Of a stretch of DNA of 64,000 nucleotides, positions 26,869 through 35,188 are shown piece by piece (positions within the stretch are counted from its first letter, which is position 1; every line of letters starts with the position of its first letter). The DNA comes from Dysgonomonas mossii DSM 22836 (GTDB lineage Bacteria > Bacteroidota > Bacteroidia > Bacteroidales > Dysgonomonadaceae). The position numbers and the translations under genes were made by a program. The notes beneath the pieces were generated by a model, which had not been told where the DNA came from, searched no databases, and saw nothing but the letters and a program-made list of their open reading frames with translations. The stretch spans positions 405,995 to 469,994 of the forward strand of contig NZ_GL892005.1 of NCBI RefSeq assembly GCF_000213575.1, read 5' to 3'.

Positions 26869-27303
26869 ATGAATCGGATAAATATTATTACACTGGGAGT
26901 AAAAGATGTAAAGGCTTCTTGTGCGTTTTATAAGAAGCTTGGTTTTTCAACTCCCAATACAGAGGACAATCCTGCAATTGTCTTTTTTAATAACGGCGGG
27001 ACAAAATTAGCTCTTTACCCCCTGAAAATGTTAGCGGAGGATATCGACAGTTCAGCTACACCTGAGCTAAAAACAGGGTTCTCGGGATTTACATTGGCAT
27101 ACAATGCAAAATCGAAGGATGAAGTAGATGCTATATTCGCCAATGTGGAGAGCTTTGGAGGTAAGGTAATAAAAAATCCCCAAGGTGTTTTTTGGGGAGG
27201 TTATAGCGGATACTTCCAAGACTTAGATGGATATTATTGGGAGGTTGCTTATGCTGATTCTTGGCAGTTCGATGAAAATGATATGCTTCTTATAACAGAG
27301 TAA
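26869..27303 (+). CDS. VOC (glyoxalase/bleomycin-resistance) superfamily protein
   Basis: A 144-residue protein with two beta-alpha-beta-beta-beta modules. It begins MNRINIITLGVKDVKASCAFYKK, the usual first module, and has GYFQDLDGYYWEVAYAD in the second, where the glutamate of YWEV is a likely metal ligand. The class includes glyoxalases, dioxygenases and drug-binding proteins; the substrate is not predictable. The N-terminal position that is His in glyoxalase I is Thr/Leu here, so ordinary glyoxalase activity is doubtful. The stop lies 4 bases from the stop of the convergent next gene. Confidence 0.9.
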   Translation: MNRINIITLGVKDVKASCAFYKKLGFSTPNTEDNPAIVFFNNGGTKLALYPLKMLAEDIDSSATPELKTGFSGFTLAYNAKSKDEVDAIFANVESFGGKVIKNPQGVFWGGYSGYFQDLDGYYWEVAYADSWQFDENDMLLITE

Positions 27304-27307
27304 CCTG

Positions 27308-27907
27308 TTATAAGTTTCGTGCATGTCGCATCAACTCTTCTCTTATAATGGTGAGTTTTAAGCTTACTATACGGTCTGCTTTTTGAAACTCCTCGTTGTC
27401 ATCAAGCTTTTTGTAGCGGCGAACAAACTCGTCCAGACTGTCGGTGTCTGAATATCCTTCAAAAATGATATCCTTAGCATCTTTTGCCTTTAGGATTGCT
27501 TCTGCTGTCTCTTTCAATGGAGGGATCAACAGCAATGTATCCAATACGGCATTGAGGTATGAGAAGTCTAATGACAGCCCGAAGTCTTTATCTTCGATCA
27601 GTCTTAGCCATTGGTATATCAAACTGATGTTCTCTTTAGTTACTCCCTCTATATGTATATAGTTCTTGTCGAAAAGATCTTCCCTTATAGCCGATACCGT
27701 CCTGTTGAAATCGTACTTCTCTGCTTCATAATACTTATTAGCCGTTTCTTCGTCACAGCCGGTAAGGGATTGTATTTCCTTTATCGATTTAGCTTTGAAT
27801 AGGTGGACGCATTTTTCTACATCATTATCATTCTCTTTCAATATTTGCATGGCTTCTCCCATTGGTATGGGGAGTATTTTTCTGAGCTCTATGATCTTTT
27901 CTTTCAT
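27308..27907 (-). CDS. Uncharacterised protein with two UBA/EF-Ts-N-like helical repeats
   Basis: A 199-residue cytoplasmic protein that I do not recognise as a named family. Residues 1-40 (IIELRKILPIPMGEAMQILK then ENDNDVEKC) follow the pattern of the EF-Ts N-terminal UBA-like fold: LR, then a hydrophobic A-L pair, then N-D-x-E. Residues 45-80 (EIQSLTGCDEETANKYYEAE then KYDFNRTVSAI) repeat the pattern. The rest is helical, with ETAEAILKAKDAKDII and RRYKKLDDNEEFQKADRIV. UBA-like folds bind proteins, so an adaptor or translation-linked role is possible but unproven. It is divergent from the creatininase-family gene, with which it shares a 69-base promoter gap. Confidence 0.7.
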   Translation of the reverse strand: MKEKIIELRKILPIPMGEAMQILKENDNDVEKCVHLFKAKSIKEIQSLTGCDEETANKYYEAEKYDFNRTVSAIREDLFDKNYIHIEGVTKENISLIYQWLRLIEDKDFGLSLDFSYLNAVLDTLLLIPPLKETAEAILKAKDAKDIIFEGYSDTDSLDEFVRRYKKLDDNEEFQKADRIVSLKLTIIREELMRHARNL

Positions 27908-27926
27908 CTGTTTGTTTTTTACCCAA

Positions 27927-27934
27927 CAAAGATA
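27927..27934 (-). promoter_or_regulatory. Promoter -7 box of the UBA-like gene
   Basis: TATCTTTG on the minus strand, 19 bases before the start codon, inside the 69-base divergent gap. Confidence 0.55.
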
Positions 27935-27946
27935 AAAAGCTATTGT

Positions 27947-27954
27947 TATCTTTA
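27947..27954 (+). promoter_or_regulatory. Possible promoter -7 box of the creatininase-family gene
   Basis: TATCTTTA, one mismatch from TAnnTTTG, 22 bases before the start codon. It sits 12 bases from the opposing box, so the two promoters must overlap. Confidence 0.4.
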
Positions 27955-27976
27955 CAAATAATAAAAAAGCAAGGAT

Positions 27977-28732
27977 ATGAACTCACGATTTGATATGTTG
28001 TCAGCGATATACAACGACACGAAGAATGAAAAGTATGATTATGCAGTGCAACCATGGGGTGCTACCGAGCCTCATAATTATCATTTGCCTTATATGACAG
28101 ATTGCTATCTGGCTCACGATTTGTCAGTAGATGCCGTCATTAAGGCATACGAAAAACAGAAAGTGAAAGGAATGGTATTGCCTGTAATACATCTTGGATC
28201 GCAGAATCCGGGGCAAAGAGAATTACCTTTTTGTTTGCATGCCGGTTATGAGACGCAAAAAGCTATACTATCGGATATCGTCTCTTCGCTGAACTATCAA
28301 GGGGTGCATAAACTTGTTATTGTAAACGGACATGGTGGGAATAGCTTTAAGAATATGATACGTGATCTGGCTGTTCAATATCCTGATTTTTTGATTGTGA
28401 TAAGTAATCTGTTCGCCATTGTTCCTCAGACCGGATATTTTGAAGAAAAAGACGACCATGCCGGCGAAATGGAAACCTCAATGATGATGCATTATCATCC
28501 CGAGTTGGTGAACCTATCTGTTGCCGGAGACGGAGCGTCTAAACCCTTTAGTGCTGAATCTCTCCGGGAAGGTATTGGCTGGACACCAAGAAATTGGGCG
28601 AAGGTCTCTCATGATACAGGGATTGGTAATCCTAGAAAATCAACAGCAGAGAAAGGTAGAAAATACGCTGATGCTGTGAGCCGGAAACTTTCTGAACTGT
28701 TTATAGATGTAGCGAAAGGGAATATCTATTGA
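27977..28732 (+). CDS. Creatininase-family amidohydrolase
   Basis: A 251-residue protein of the creatinine amidohydrolase family, which opens cyclic amides using two metal ions. Likely metal ligands are the Glu and His in WGATEPHNYHLPYMTD (family form: GSTEQHGPHLP), the Asp of that segment, and the Glu in DDHAGEMETSMM. The motif VNGHGGNSF is well conserved. Family members act in creatinine, riboflavin/F420 (FAPy deformylase) or mycofactocin pathways; none of these is coded nearby, so the substrate is open. It is convergent with the GH43 gene across a hairpin-forming repeat. Confidence 0.92.
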   Translation: MNSRFDMLSAIYNDTKNEKYDYAVQPWGATEPHNYHLPYMTDCYLAHDLSVDAVIKAYEKQKVKGMVLPVIHLGSQNPGQRELPFCLHAGYETQKAILSDIVSSLNYQGVHKLVIVNGHGGNSFKNMIRDLAVQYPDFLIVISNLFAIVPQTGYFEEKDDHAGEMETSMMMHYHPELVNLSVAGDGASKPFSAESLREGIGWTPRNWAKVSHDTGIGNPRKSTAEKGRKYADAVSRKLSELFIDVAKGNIY

Positions 28733-28741
28733 TACAGTAAA

Positions 28742-28869
28742 AAGGTGAAATAATCGTTGTTGCTCTCTTTTTGTCATTTTGAGTGTAACGAAGAATCTCG
28801 ACTTTGAATACACGAGATGTTTCACTTCGTTCAACATGAAAAAGAAAACAATAGCAATTATTCCACCTT
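28742..28869. repeat. Hairpin-forming interspersed repeat, copy 1
   Basis: A 128-base imperfect palindrome. The ends pair (AAGGTGAAATAAT with ATTATTCCACCTT) and the cores pair (GAGTGTAACGAAGAATCTC with GAGATGTTTCACTTCGTTC). The core recurs at 62091-62264. It fills the whole gap between the stops of two convergent genes, so it could act as a two-way terminator. Confidence 0.7.
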
Positions 28870-28878
28870 CATCTTATA

Positions 28879-30471
28879 TTATCTTTTTACATCGTAATCG
28901 AACCAATCAAAATAAGCTTTAGCCTTACTTGGTTTCCCATTCGAAGAGGTGTAGAGCCCTATCATCACTCCTGTAAATCCACCTGCAACCTCAGTACTCA
29001 GGTATCGGGTGTCTAGCCTTCCCAATTCGTTGAAGTTATCGCTATCGGCTTCTGCGCAATAAAAAGCGTATTGCGAAGGTGTGCCTTCAATTTTTAATTT
29101 CAGCTTATTACTTTTAACCTGTTTTTCTCCGGCAATGTAAGACAGAGATCCTACTTTTACACGTAATTGTACTATATACTGACTGCCCGACTTTTTCAAT
29201 AACAAGTCGTAATGATGCGTATTATTTTGTATCAATGTCATTCCCGCTTCTTCGTTATTAGCAGATGAATTGAACTCTAATAGAGTTTCAGCCCTGAAAT
29301 CATGCTCTGTTTGTCGGCGGCAGATCATTGATATTGCCTCAGTTTCGTTCAATGTATATGGAGAAGTGCTAATTCTTATCCACCCTTTCTTTTCTGTCAA
29401 CGAATAGTTTTCTCTGATAGGATTACGTAGATATTGCCACTCGAAACCCAGTTTATCAGCATCAAAGTTTGTACGTATAGCTGCTTTTTCTACAGGATAA
29501 ATTGGGAGGGTAGGAACGTCCATGTTTAGTGAAACAGTTCCGTTTCCGTTCACTTGTGGCCAGCCGCCTTTAGGCCAGTCTACAGGAGCTAAGAATGTTT
29601 CACGTCCCAGCACATGATAATATGCCCATTGATGAGTTACTCTGAATCCTAGGAATACCATCCACCAAGAGCCGTCTTTTGCCTGTACAAGATCTGCATG
29701 TCCGACACCCTGTATGGTATTGCCTTGCCCTCTTCGGTTGGCATGAGTCAGTATCGGATTTAATGGACACGATTCGTAAGGGCCGAATATATTCTTGCTG
29801 CGTCCTATTGTAGCGCTGTGCATATATTCTGTTCCTCCTTCACCGAGCAAAAGATAATAGAAACCATCTTTTTTGTAGATATGTGGAGCTTCGGGGAAAC
29901 GACCTCCTATGCCGCCCCAAACAAGGCGTTCGGGAGATAATACCTTACCTGTTTTGATATCGATCTCGGTAACTCGGATACCCTCGTCACCTTGAGTTAC
30001 AAAATATGTTTTACCATCTTCATCCCAGAAAATGTCAGGATCTATGCTTTTTATATCTACCCAGATAGGGTCGCTCCAAGGTCCGGCCGGATCGGTAGCG
30101 GTACAGTAAAAATTACCTTTGTCCGATACGTTTGTACAAATGACATAAAATAGTCCGTCGTGGTAACGTATGGACGGAGCATATAGTCCTCCCGATGCTG
30201 AAACCTTGTGTAATGACAACTGCGAATCTCTCGTTAGGCAGTGTCCTATCTGTTTCCAGTTTATCAAATCCTTGCTATGATAGATAGGTAGCCCCGGAAA
30301 ATATTCGAATGACGAAGTTACAAGATAAAAATCGTCTCCTACTCTGCAAACACTGGGATCGGGATTAAAGCCCGGGATTATAGGATTTTTATATCCTGTT
30401 TGCGAAAAAGCCTGACTGATCAACAAAGTAGTGAGGCAAAAGAGAAAGAATGTTCTAAAAACGCTTTTCAT
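28879..30471 (-). CDS. GH43 beta-xylosidase / alpha-L-arabinofuranosidase
   Basis: A 530-residue glycosidase with signal peptide (MKSVFRTFFLFCLTTLLISQ then AFSQ). The five-bladed propeller domain shows the three GH43 acidic residues: Asp38 in GFNPDPSV (base), an aspartate in SIDPDIF near residue 146 (pKa modulator) and Glu194 in RFPEAPHIY (acid). The C-terminal 200 residues, after about residue 325, match the GH43 beta-sandwich domain (TEHDFRAETLLEF, AGMTLIQNN). Next to xyloglucan enzymes it most likely trims arabinofuranosyl or xylosyl side chains in the periplasm. It lies 123 bases after the GH3 gene of the same strand, and a weak -7-like box (TATCTTTA, 30591-30584) may give it separate expression. 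Confidence 0.95.
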   Translation of the reverse strand: MKSVFRTFFLFCLTTLLISQAFSQTGYKNPIIPGFNPDPSVCRVGDDFYLVTSSFEYFPGLPIYHSKDLINWKQIGHCLTRDSQLSLHKVSASGGLYAPSIRYHDGLFYVICTNVSDKGNFYCTATDPAGPWSDPIWVDIKSIDPDIFWDEDGKTYFVTQGDEGIRVTEIDIKTGKVLSPERLVWGGIGGRFPEAPHIYKKDGFYYLLLGEGGTEYMHSATIGRSKNIFGPYESCPLNPILTHANRRGQGNTIQGVGHADLVQAKDGSWWMVFLGFRVTHQWAYYHVLGRETFLAPVDWPKGGWPQVNGNGTVSLNMDVPTLPIYPVEKAAIRTNFDADKLGFEWQYLRNPIRENYSLTEKKGWIRISTSPYTLNETEAISMICRRQTEHDFRAETLLEFNSSANNEEAGMTLIQNNTHHYDLLLKKSGSQYIVQLRVKVGSLSYIAGEKQVKSNKLKLKIEGTPSQYAFYCAEADSDNFNELGRLDTRYLSTEVAGGFTGVMIGLYTSSNGKPSKAKAYFDWFDYDVKR

Positions 30472-30512
30472 GGTATTCTGTTATGTGGTTGTTTTTCAAT
30501 TTAATATAATGA

Positions 30513-30561
30513 AAAGGTGACAAAAGTGACACTTTTTTTAAAGATTCTGTTTGTCACCTTT
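30513..30561. repeat. Nested TGTCAC palindrome between GH3 and GH43
   Basis: AAAGGTGACA (30513-30522) and TGTCACCTTT (30552-30561) are perfect inverted copies. The interior contains AAAGTGACACTTT, itself palindromic. Similar words occur at 3597-3678. It may end or attenuate the GH3 transcript, or bind a regulator. Confidence 0.5.
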
Positions 30562-30594
30562 CCATTTCTGTCAGATTCCTATGTAAAGATAATT

Positions 30595-32796
30595 TTACTT
30601 CACATTTATTGTTACAGAGCTTTTTACATCGGCAGATGATGCAGCACAATGCAATGTGAACTTATCCGATTCTACTACCCATTCGTGTGCTTTGTCATTG
30701 AAGAAAGCAAGGTCTTTGACTGGTATTGACAATTCTACATTTTTAGTCTCTCCGGCTTTTAAGAAAACCTTTTTGAAAGCTTTCAATTCTTTAGCAGGGC
30801 GTTCCATCGAAGGTTTTTGCTGTGATGCATATATCTGTACCGATTCTGCACCGTCAACGTTTCCTTTGTTAGTAAGAGTTAGGCTTATTTTAATTTCGTC
30901 ATTTTTACTGTATTCTTTCTTATCTGTAGAAGCTTTACCATACTCGAATGTGGTATAAGACAATCCATAGCCGAAAGGAAATAAAGCCGGAATTTTCTTT
31001 GTATCGTGCCAACGATAACCAACCAAGATATCTTCTTTGTATATCTGTTTGATGCTATCTCCCGGATAGGAAATTGTACCGAAAGATATAGCACCGTTAT
31101 CTTCTAGCTTCTTCGGAATACTGAATGGTAACTTTCCGGAAGGATTGATGTCACCTGCAATTACATTCGCTGTAGCATTTCCTGCTTCCGAACCAAGATA
31201 CCATGATTGCATCAAGGCAGGTACTTTATCCAGCCACGGCATAGCCACGGCATTTCCACTGACGATAACGATTCCCATGTTTTTATTTACCTTCAACAAG
31301 TCTTCGATCAGTTCGTTCTGACCAAATGGCAGGTCGTAAGAAGTACGGTCTCCGCCTTCGCAGTCTTGTTGATAGTTTTTGTTTAACCCTCCGAAGAATA
31401 AAACAACGTCTGCATCTTTAATCAAAGCCAAAGCTTCTCGCTTCAATGAATCTGCATTGTACGGAGATGGAATGAAATGATCGTATACGCTAGGTCCTGA
31501 ACCGTACCCCATTGTGTAGAATACCTTATCAGCACCATATTTTATTTTCAATCCTTCGAGAGGAGAAACTTCTTTCTTTACTTTCAGTTCAGACGATCCT
31601 CCGCCTACTGTTAGTGAGCGGGTTGCATTTTCGCCGATTACAACAATTTTTTTGTAACGGTCTTTAGCTATCGGGAAAAAGTTATTTGTATTTTTCATCA
31701 ATACAATACCTTGTTCTGCCACTTCACGGCTTACAGCTGCATGTTCGGGTGTAGTAAAACTACCGTATGGACGGTTTCTGTCCATATTGGTTCTCAAATT
31801 TAGACGTAATACTCTACGAACTTTATCATCGAGGGTAGACATCGGTAATTCGCCCTTTTCCAACATCTTCAGATATGGTTTTGCCAGATAGTAATTGTCG
31901 TAAGCAAAACTTTGACCCCATGTGAGCCCGTTAGTCCAAGTTCCCATTTCTATATCAAGACCGTACAATGCTGCTTCACGTGTGTCGTGAGCACTTCCCC
32001 AGTCTGTAACTACCACACCGTCATATTTCCATTCTCCTTTTAGTATCTGATTGATAAGTCTTTCGTGATGGCTGCAATATTGACCTCTGTATTTGTTATA
32101 AGAACCCATTATTGCCCATACCTTACCTTCTTCTACTCCTGCTTTGAATGCAGGTAGGTATATTTCATACAACGCTCTGTCGCTCACTTCCACGTCGATA
32201 TGCCCGCGCCATAGTTCTTGGTTATTTAGGGCAAAGTGTTTCATAGTGGCAGCCACTCCGTTTTGTTGTACTCCTTTGACAAAAGGAACGACCATCTTTG
32301 AAGCTAGGTAAGGATCTTCTCCCATATATTCAAAGTTACGACCATTCATTGGCGTGCGATAAATATTTACACCCGGTCCAAGAATCATTTCTTTTTTTCT
32401 GAAACGAGCTTCTTCTCCCAATGCATTTCCGTATTTCAGAGAAAGCTCGGGGTTGAATGTCGCAGCCAAACATGTTAATGCAGGGAAAGCTGTACATGAG
32501 TCGTTTGTCCATCCTGCATGGTTCCATGTGTCCCAGTCTATTTCCATACGCACTCCATGAGGGCCGTCGCTCATCCATATTTCAGGAATACCAAGACGAG
32601 GAACTCCGGGTGTACTAAATTTAGATTGAGCATGTATCATCGCAATCTTTTCTTCTAGAGTCATTCTTGATAGAGCATCTTCTATTCTGAGCTCCATAGG
32701 TTTACTATCGTCAAGGTAGACCGGAATCTGTTTTGTTTGTCCGTTGGCTTGCAATAAGAGTAAGCTGAATAATACATAAAAAAATAATTTCTTCAT
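30595..32796 (-). CDS. GH3 beta-glucosidase / beta-xylosidase
   Basis: A 733-residue exported GH3 enzyme (signal MKKLFFYVLFSLLLLQANGQ). The N-terminal barrel has the nucleophile Asp265 in GVVVTDWGSAHDT. The second alpha/beta domain begins near residue 390 (GIVLMKNTNNFFPI) and contains KIVVIGENA and the acid/base loop region with GGDRTSYDLPFGQNEL. A fibronectin-III-like domain closes the protein (VSLTLTNKG-type strands and ERPAKELKAFKKVFLKAGET). It would remove non-reducing glucose or xylose from oligosaccharides in the periplasm. It lies 22 bases after the GH95 gene and belongs to the same operon. Confidence 0.96.
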   Translation of the reverse strand: MKKLFFYVLFSLLLLQANGQTKQIPVYLDDSKPMELRIEDALSRMTLEEKIAMIHAQSKFSTPGVPRLGIPEIWMSDGPHGVRMEIDWDTWNHAGWTNDSCTAFPALTCLAATFNPELSLKYGNALGEEARFRKKEMILGPGVNIYRTPMNGRNFEYMGEDPYLASKMVVPFVKGVQQNGVAATMKHFALNNQELWRGHIDVEVSDRALYEIYLPAFKAGVEEGKVWAIMGSYNKYRGQYCSHHERLINQILKGEWKYDGVVVTDWGSAHDTREAALYGLDIEMGTWTNGLTWGQSFAYDNYYLAKPYLKMLEKGELPMSTLDDKVRRVLRLNLRTNMDRNRPYGSFTTPEHAAVSREVAEQGIVLMKNTNNFFPIAKDRYKKIVVIGENATRSLTVGGGSSELKVKKEVSPLEGLKIKYGADKVFYTMGYGSGPSVYDHFIPSPYNADSLKREALALIKDADVVLFFGGLNKNYQQDCEGGDRTSYDLPFGQNELIEDLLKVNKNMGIVIVSGNAVAMPWLDKVPALMQSWYLGSEAGNATANVIAGDINPSGKLPFSIPKKLEDNGAISFGTISYPGDSIKQIYKEDILVGYRWHDTKKIPALFPFGYGLSYTTFEYGKASTDKKEYSKNDEIKISLTLTNKGNVDGAESVQIYASQQKPSMERPAKELKAFKKVFLKAGETKNVELSIPVKDLAFFNDKAHEWVVESDKFTLHCAASSADVKSSVTINVK

Positions 32797-32818
32797 GTTT
32801 TCTGTAATTGTTTAATAT

Positions 32819-35185
32819 TTATTTGTTTAACGTAATTTCAATTTTATTTCCCTTATTCAAGGTCAGATATAATTTATCACCTTCTACTTTGTATTTGCTT
32901 GTTCCCGCTATCAAAGGCTTTCCGCTAGGTAGTTTTATTACAAACTGATTGTTTGTAGTTGCCGTGATATGTATATTTTGGATCTTGTTATCTTTCCATT
33001 TAAAGGAGATTTCTGCACCCCCTCTTACTTTCATGCCTCTTACTTCTCCGTCTTTCCACCCGTCGGGTATAGCCGGCAGTAGTTCTATAAAACCTTCGTG
33101 GCTTTGTAGAAGCATTTCCCCTATTCCGGCTGATCCGCCAAAGTTGCCATCTATTTGCATCGGAGGGTGTGCACTGAACAGATTTGGATACGTACCCCAG
33201 TTATTTTCAGCGGGTTTCAACAGGTCGCCAATCAGTTTGTAAGCTTTATTTCCGTCTTTGAGCCGTGCCCAGAAATTAATTTTCCATGCCATAGACCATC
33301 CTGTAGACTGATCACCTCGTCTTGTCAAGGTGACTTTAGCAGCTTCCATCAGTTCGGGAGTCTTTTCATACGTAAGCTCATTTCCCGGATGAAGTCCATA
33401 CAGTTGCGATACATGGCGATGGTGGATTTCACTCTCTTCATAATCTTCGAGCCATTCCATTACCTGTCCGTATTTCCCGATTGAAGTAGGTGCTAGTCGT
33501 TCTTTCTTCGCTGAAATATCTTTGATCCATTCATTATCTACTTCTAATATTTTTGCGGCATTCTCCACGTTTGTAAATAATTCGCGAATAATCTGATTGT
33601 CCATCGCTGAGCCCGCACAGATACTTACCACGTCTCCCGATGGTGTTATGTAAGCGTTCTCAGGAGAAGTAGTCGGGGCAGTAACCAAATAGCCGTTGTT
33701 AGGGTCTTCGATCAGCATATCTTCAAAGAATAAAGCAGCACTTTTCATTGTAGGATATACCGATTTTAGATATTCTTTGTCCTGAGTATAAAGGTAGTGT
33801 TCCCAGAGATGCTGGCACATCCATGCGCCGGCCGTGTTGGTTGCTCCCCATGAAGGATGTTCTCCGGGAGACGTGAAGCCCCATACATTACTCAAAATAT
33901 GAACTACCCATCCACGGCTGTTATAATATATTTTTGCTGTTTTTTCTCCCGGCTCTACCAGTGATTTCACAAACTCGATAGTCGGTTTGTGGAGCTCAGA
34001 AAGATTAAACATTTCAGCTCCCCAAAGATTCATCTGTAGATTGATATTCAAATGATAATCAGCATTCCAAGGAGTGTTTATTTGTGGAGCCCACAACCCT
34101 TGCAGGTTAGGAGGGAGGCCTCCCTCTCGGGTAGACGATATCAATAGATAACGACCATACTGCATATATAAGGCAGCCAGATTATAATCCGTTTTGTCTG
34201 TTGCAAATGCTTCCAGTCGCTTATCTATTGCTAGTGAGGAATTCTTATTTTTTTCTAAAGTCAGGTCTACACGATTAAATAGAGCCTGATATTTTGCAAT
34301 ATGTTTCTTTTTTAGTTTCTCATAATTTACTCCGGCATTGTTCAATAGGTCAGAAGCTACTTTTTCATGATTCGTACCGTTGTAGTTGGTCGCTAATGAA
34401 ACATATAGGGTGACTTCATTTGCATTCTTTATGTCAATTACTTTGTCTGTCGCAGATAATTTCCCTCCTTTGTTTATCACCTTCACCATTCCCAAATATT
34501 TCATTCCCGAATGGTTTTCTCCTGCTTCCAATTGTCCGAAGATATAAAGTGTATTGCCGCTGGCATAAGTTTTAAAATTCTCATCACGTTGCAATGATAT
34601 TTTTAGGCTTAATGCTTCCGACTTACTTGCCGTATATTTTACCAATCCGATGTCGTTCGAGAAAGACGTAAAGTATTCTCGTTTGTATTCTACATCATTT
34701 TTTGAGAAAGAAACAGTAGATAGTGCATTATTCATGTCCAGCACTCTTTTATACTGTGTCGCTTCAGATTTGTCAGGGTATAGAAAGTCTACATACAGAT
34801 TCGCAAAAATCTGAAATTTACCGTATTCCAAACCTGCACTTCCTTTGCCTTTGCAGGTGAAAGTTTTGTACATTAACTCCTGAGCCTCTTTATTCTTTTT
34901 CTCAAACAGAAGTCTTCTTATTTCACCCAGATATTTATAAGCTTCCGGATTATCAGCATCCTGTTTGTTGCCCGACCATAGAGAAATTTCATTTAGTACG
35001 ACTCGTTCCCTTTCTACTCCACCCCAAGGCATCATCCCTATTCTGCCATTTCCCAGTGGGATCGATTCTTCCCAAATAGATGACGGCTTATCGAAATAGT
35101 ATTGCCATTCGTTCTGTTTATCTTGAGCAGAAAGTTCACTCCATGAAAAAATAAATAATAATAAAAATAGTTTGTAGAACTTCAT
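32819..35185 (-). CDS. GH95 alpha-L-fucosidase / alpha-L-galactosidase
   Basis: A 788-residue enzyme with signal peptide (MKFYKLFLLLFIFSWSELSA). The N-terminal beta domain opens with the GH95 hallmark WEESIPLGNGRIGMMPWGGV and LNEISLWSG. The helical (alpha/alpha)6 barrel contains NADYHLNINLQMNLWGAE around residues 372-389, holding asparagines that position the catalytic water in the family, and SPGEHPSWGATNTAGAWMCQ. The family cleaves terminal alpha-1,2-L-fucose or L-galactose. In a xyloglucan locus the substrate would be the fucosylated (or L-galactosylated) galactose of side chain F. It starts 3 bases after the GH31 stop, so translation is likely coupled. Confidence 0.93.
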   Translation of the reverse strand: MKFYKLFLLLFIFSWSELSAQDKQNEWQYYFDKPSSIWEESIPLGNGRIGMMPWGGVERERVVLNEISLWSGNKQDADNPEAYKYLGEIRRLLFEKKNKEAQELMYKTFTCKGKGSAGLEYGKFQIFANLYVDFLYPDKSEATQYKRVLDMNNALSTVSFSKNDVEYKREYFTSFSNDIGLVKYTASKSEALSLKISLQRDENFKTYASGNTLYIFGQLEAGENHSGMKYLGMVKVINKGGKLSATDKVIDIKNANEVTLYVSLATNYNGTNHEKVASDLLNNAGVNYEKLKKKHIAKYQALFNRVDLTLEKNKNSSLAIDKRLEAFATDKTDYNLAALYMQYGRYLLISSTREGGLPPNLQGLWAPQINTPWNADYHLNINLQMNLWGAEMFNLSELHKPTIEFVKSLVEPGEKTAKIYYNSRGWVVHILSNVWGFTSPGEHPSWGATNTAGAWMCQHLWEHYLYTQDKEYLKSVYPTMKSAALFFEDMLIEDPNNGYLVTAPTTSPENAYITPSGDVVSICAGSAMDNQIIRELFTNVENAAKILEVDNEWIKDISAKKERLAPTSIGKYGQVMEWLEDYEESEIHHRHVSQLYGLHPGNELTYEKTPELMEAAKVTLTRRGDQSTGWSMAWKINFWARLKDGNKAYKLIGDLLKPAENNWGTYPNLFSAHPPMQIDGNFGGSAGIGEMLLQSHEGFIELLPAIPDGWKDGEVRGMKVRGGAEISFKWKDNKIQNIHITATTNNQFVIKLPSGKPLIAGTSKYKVEGDKLYLTLNKGNKIEITLNK

Positions 35186-35188
35186 TTT

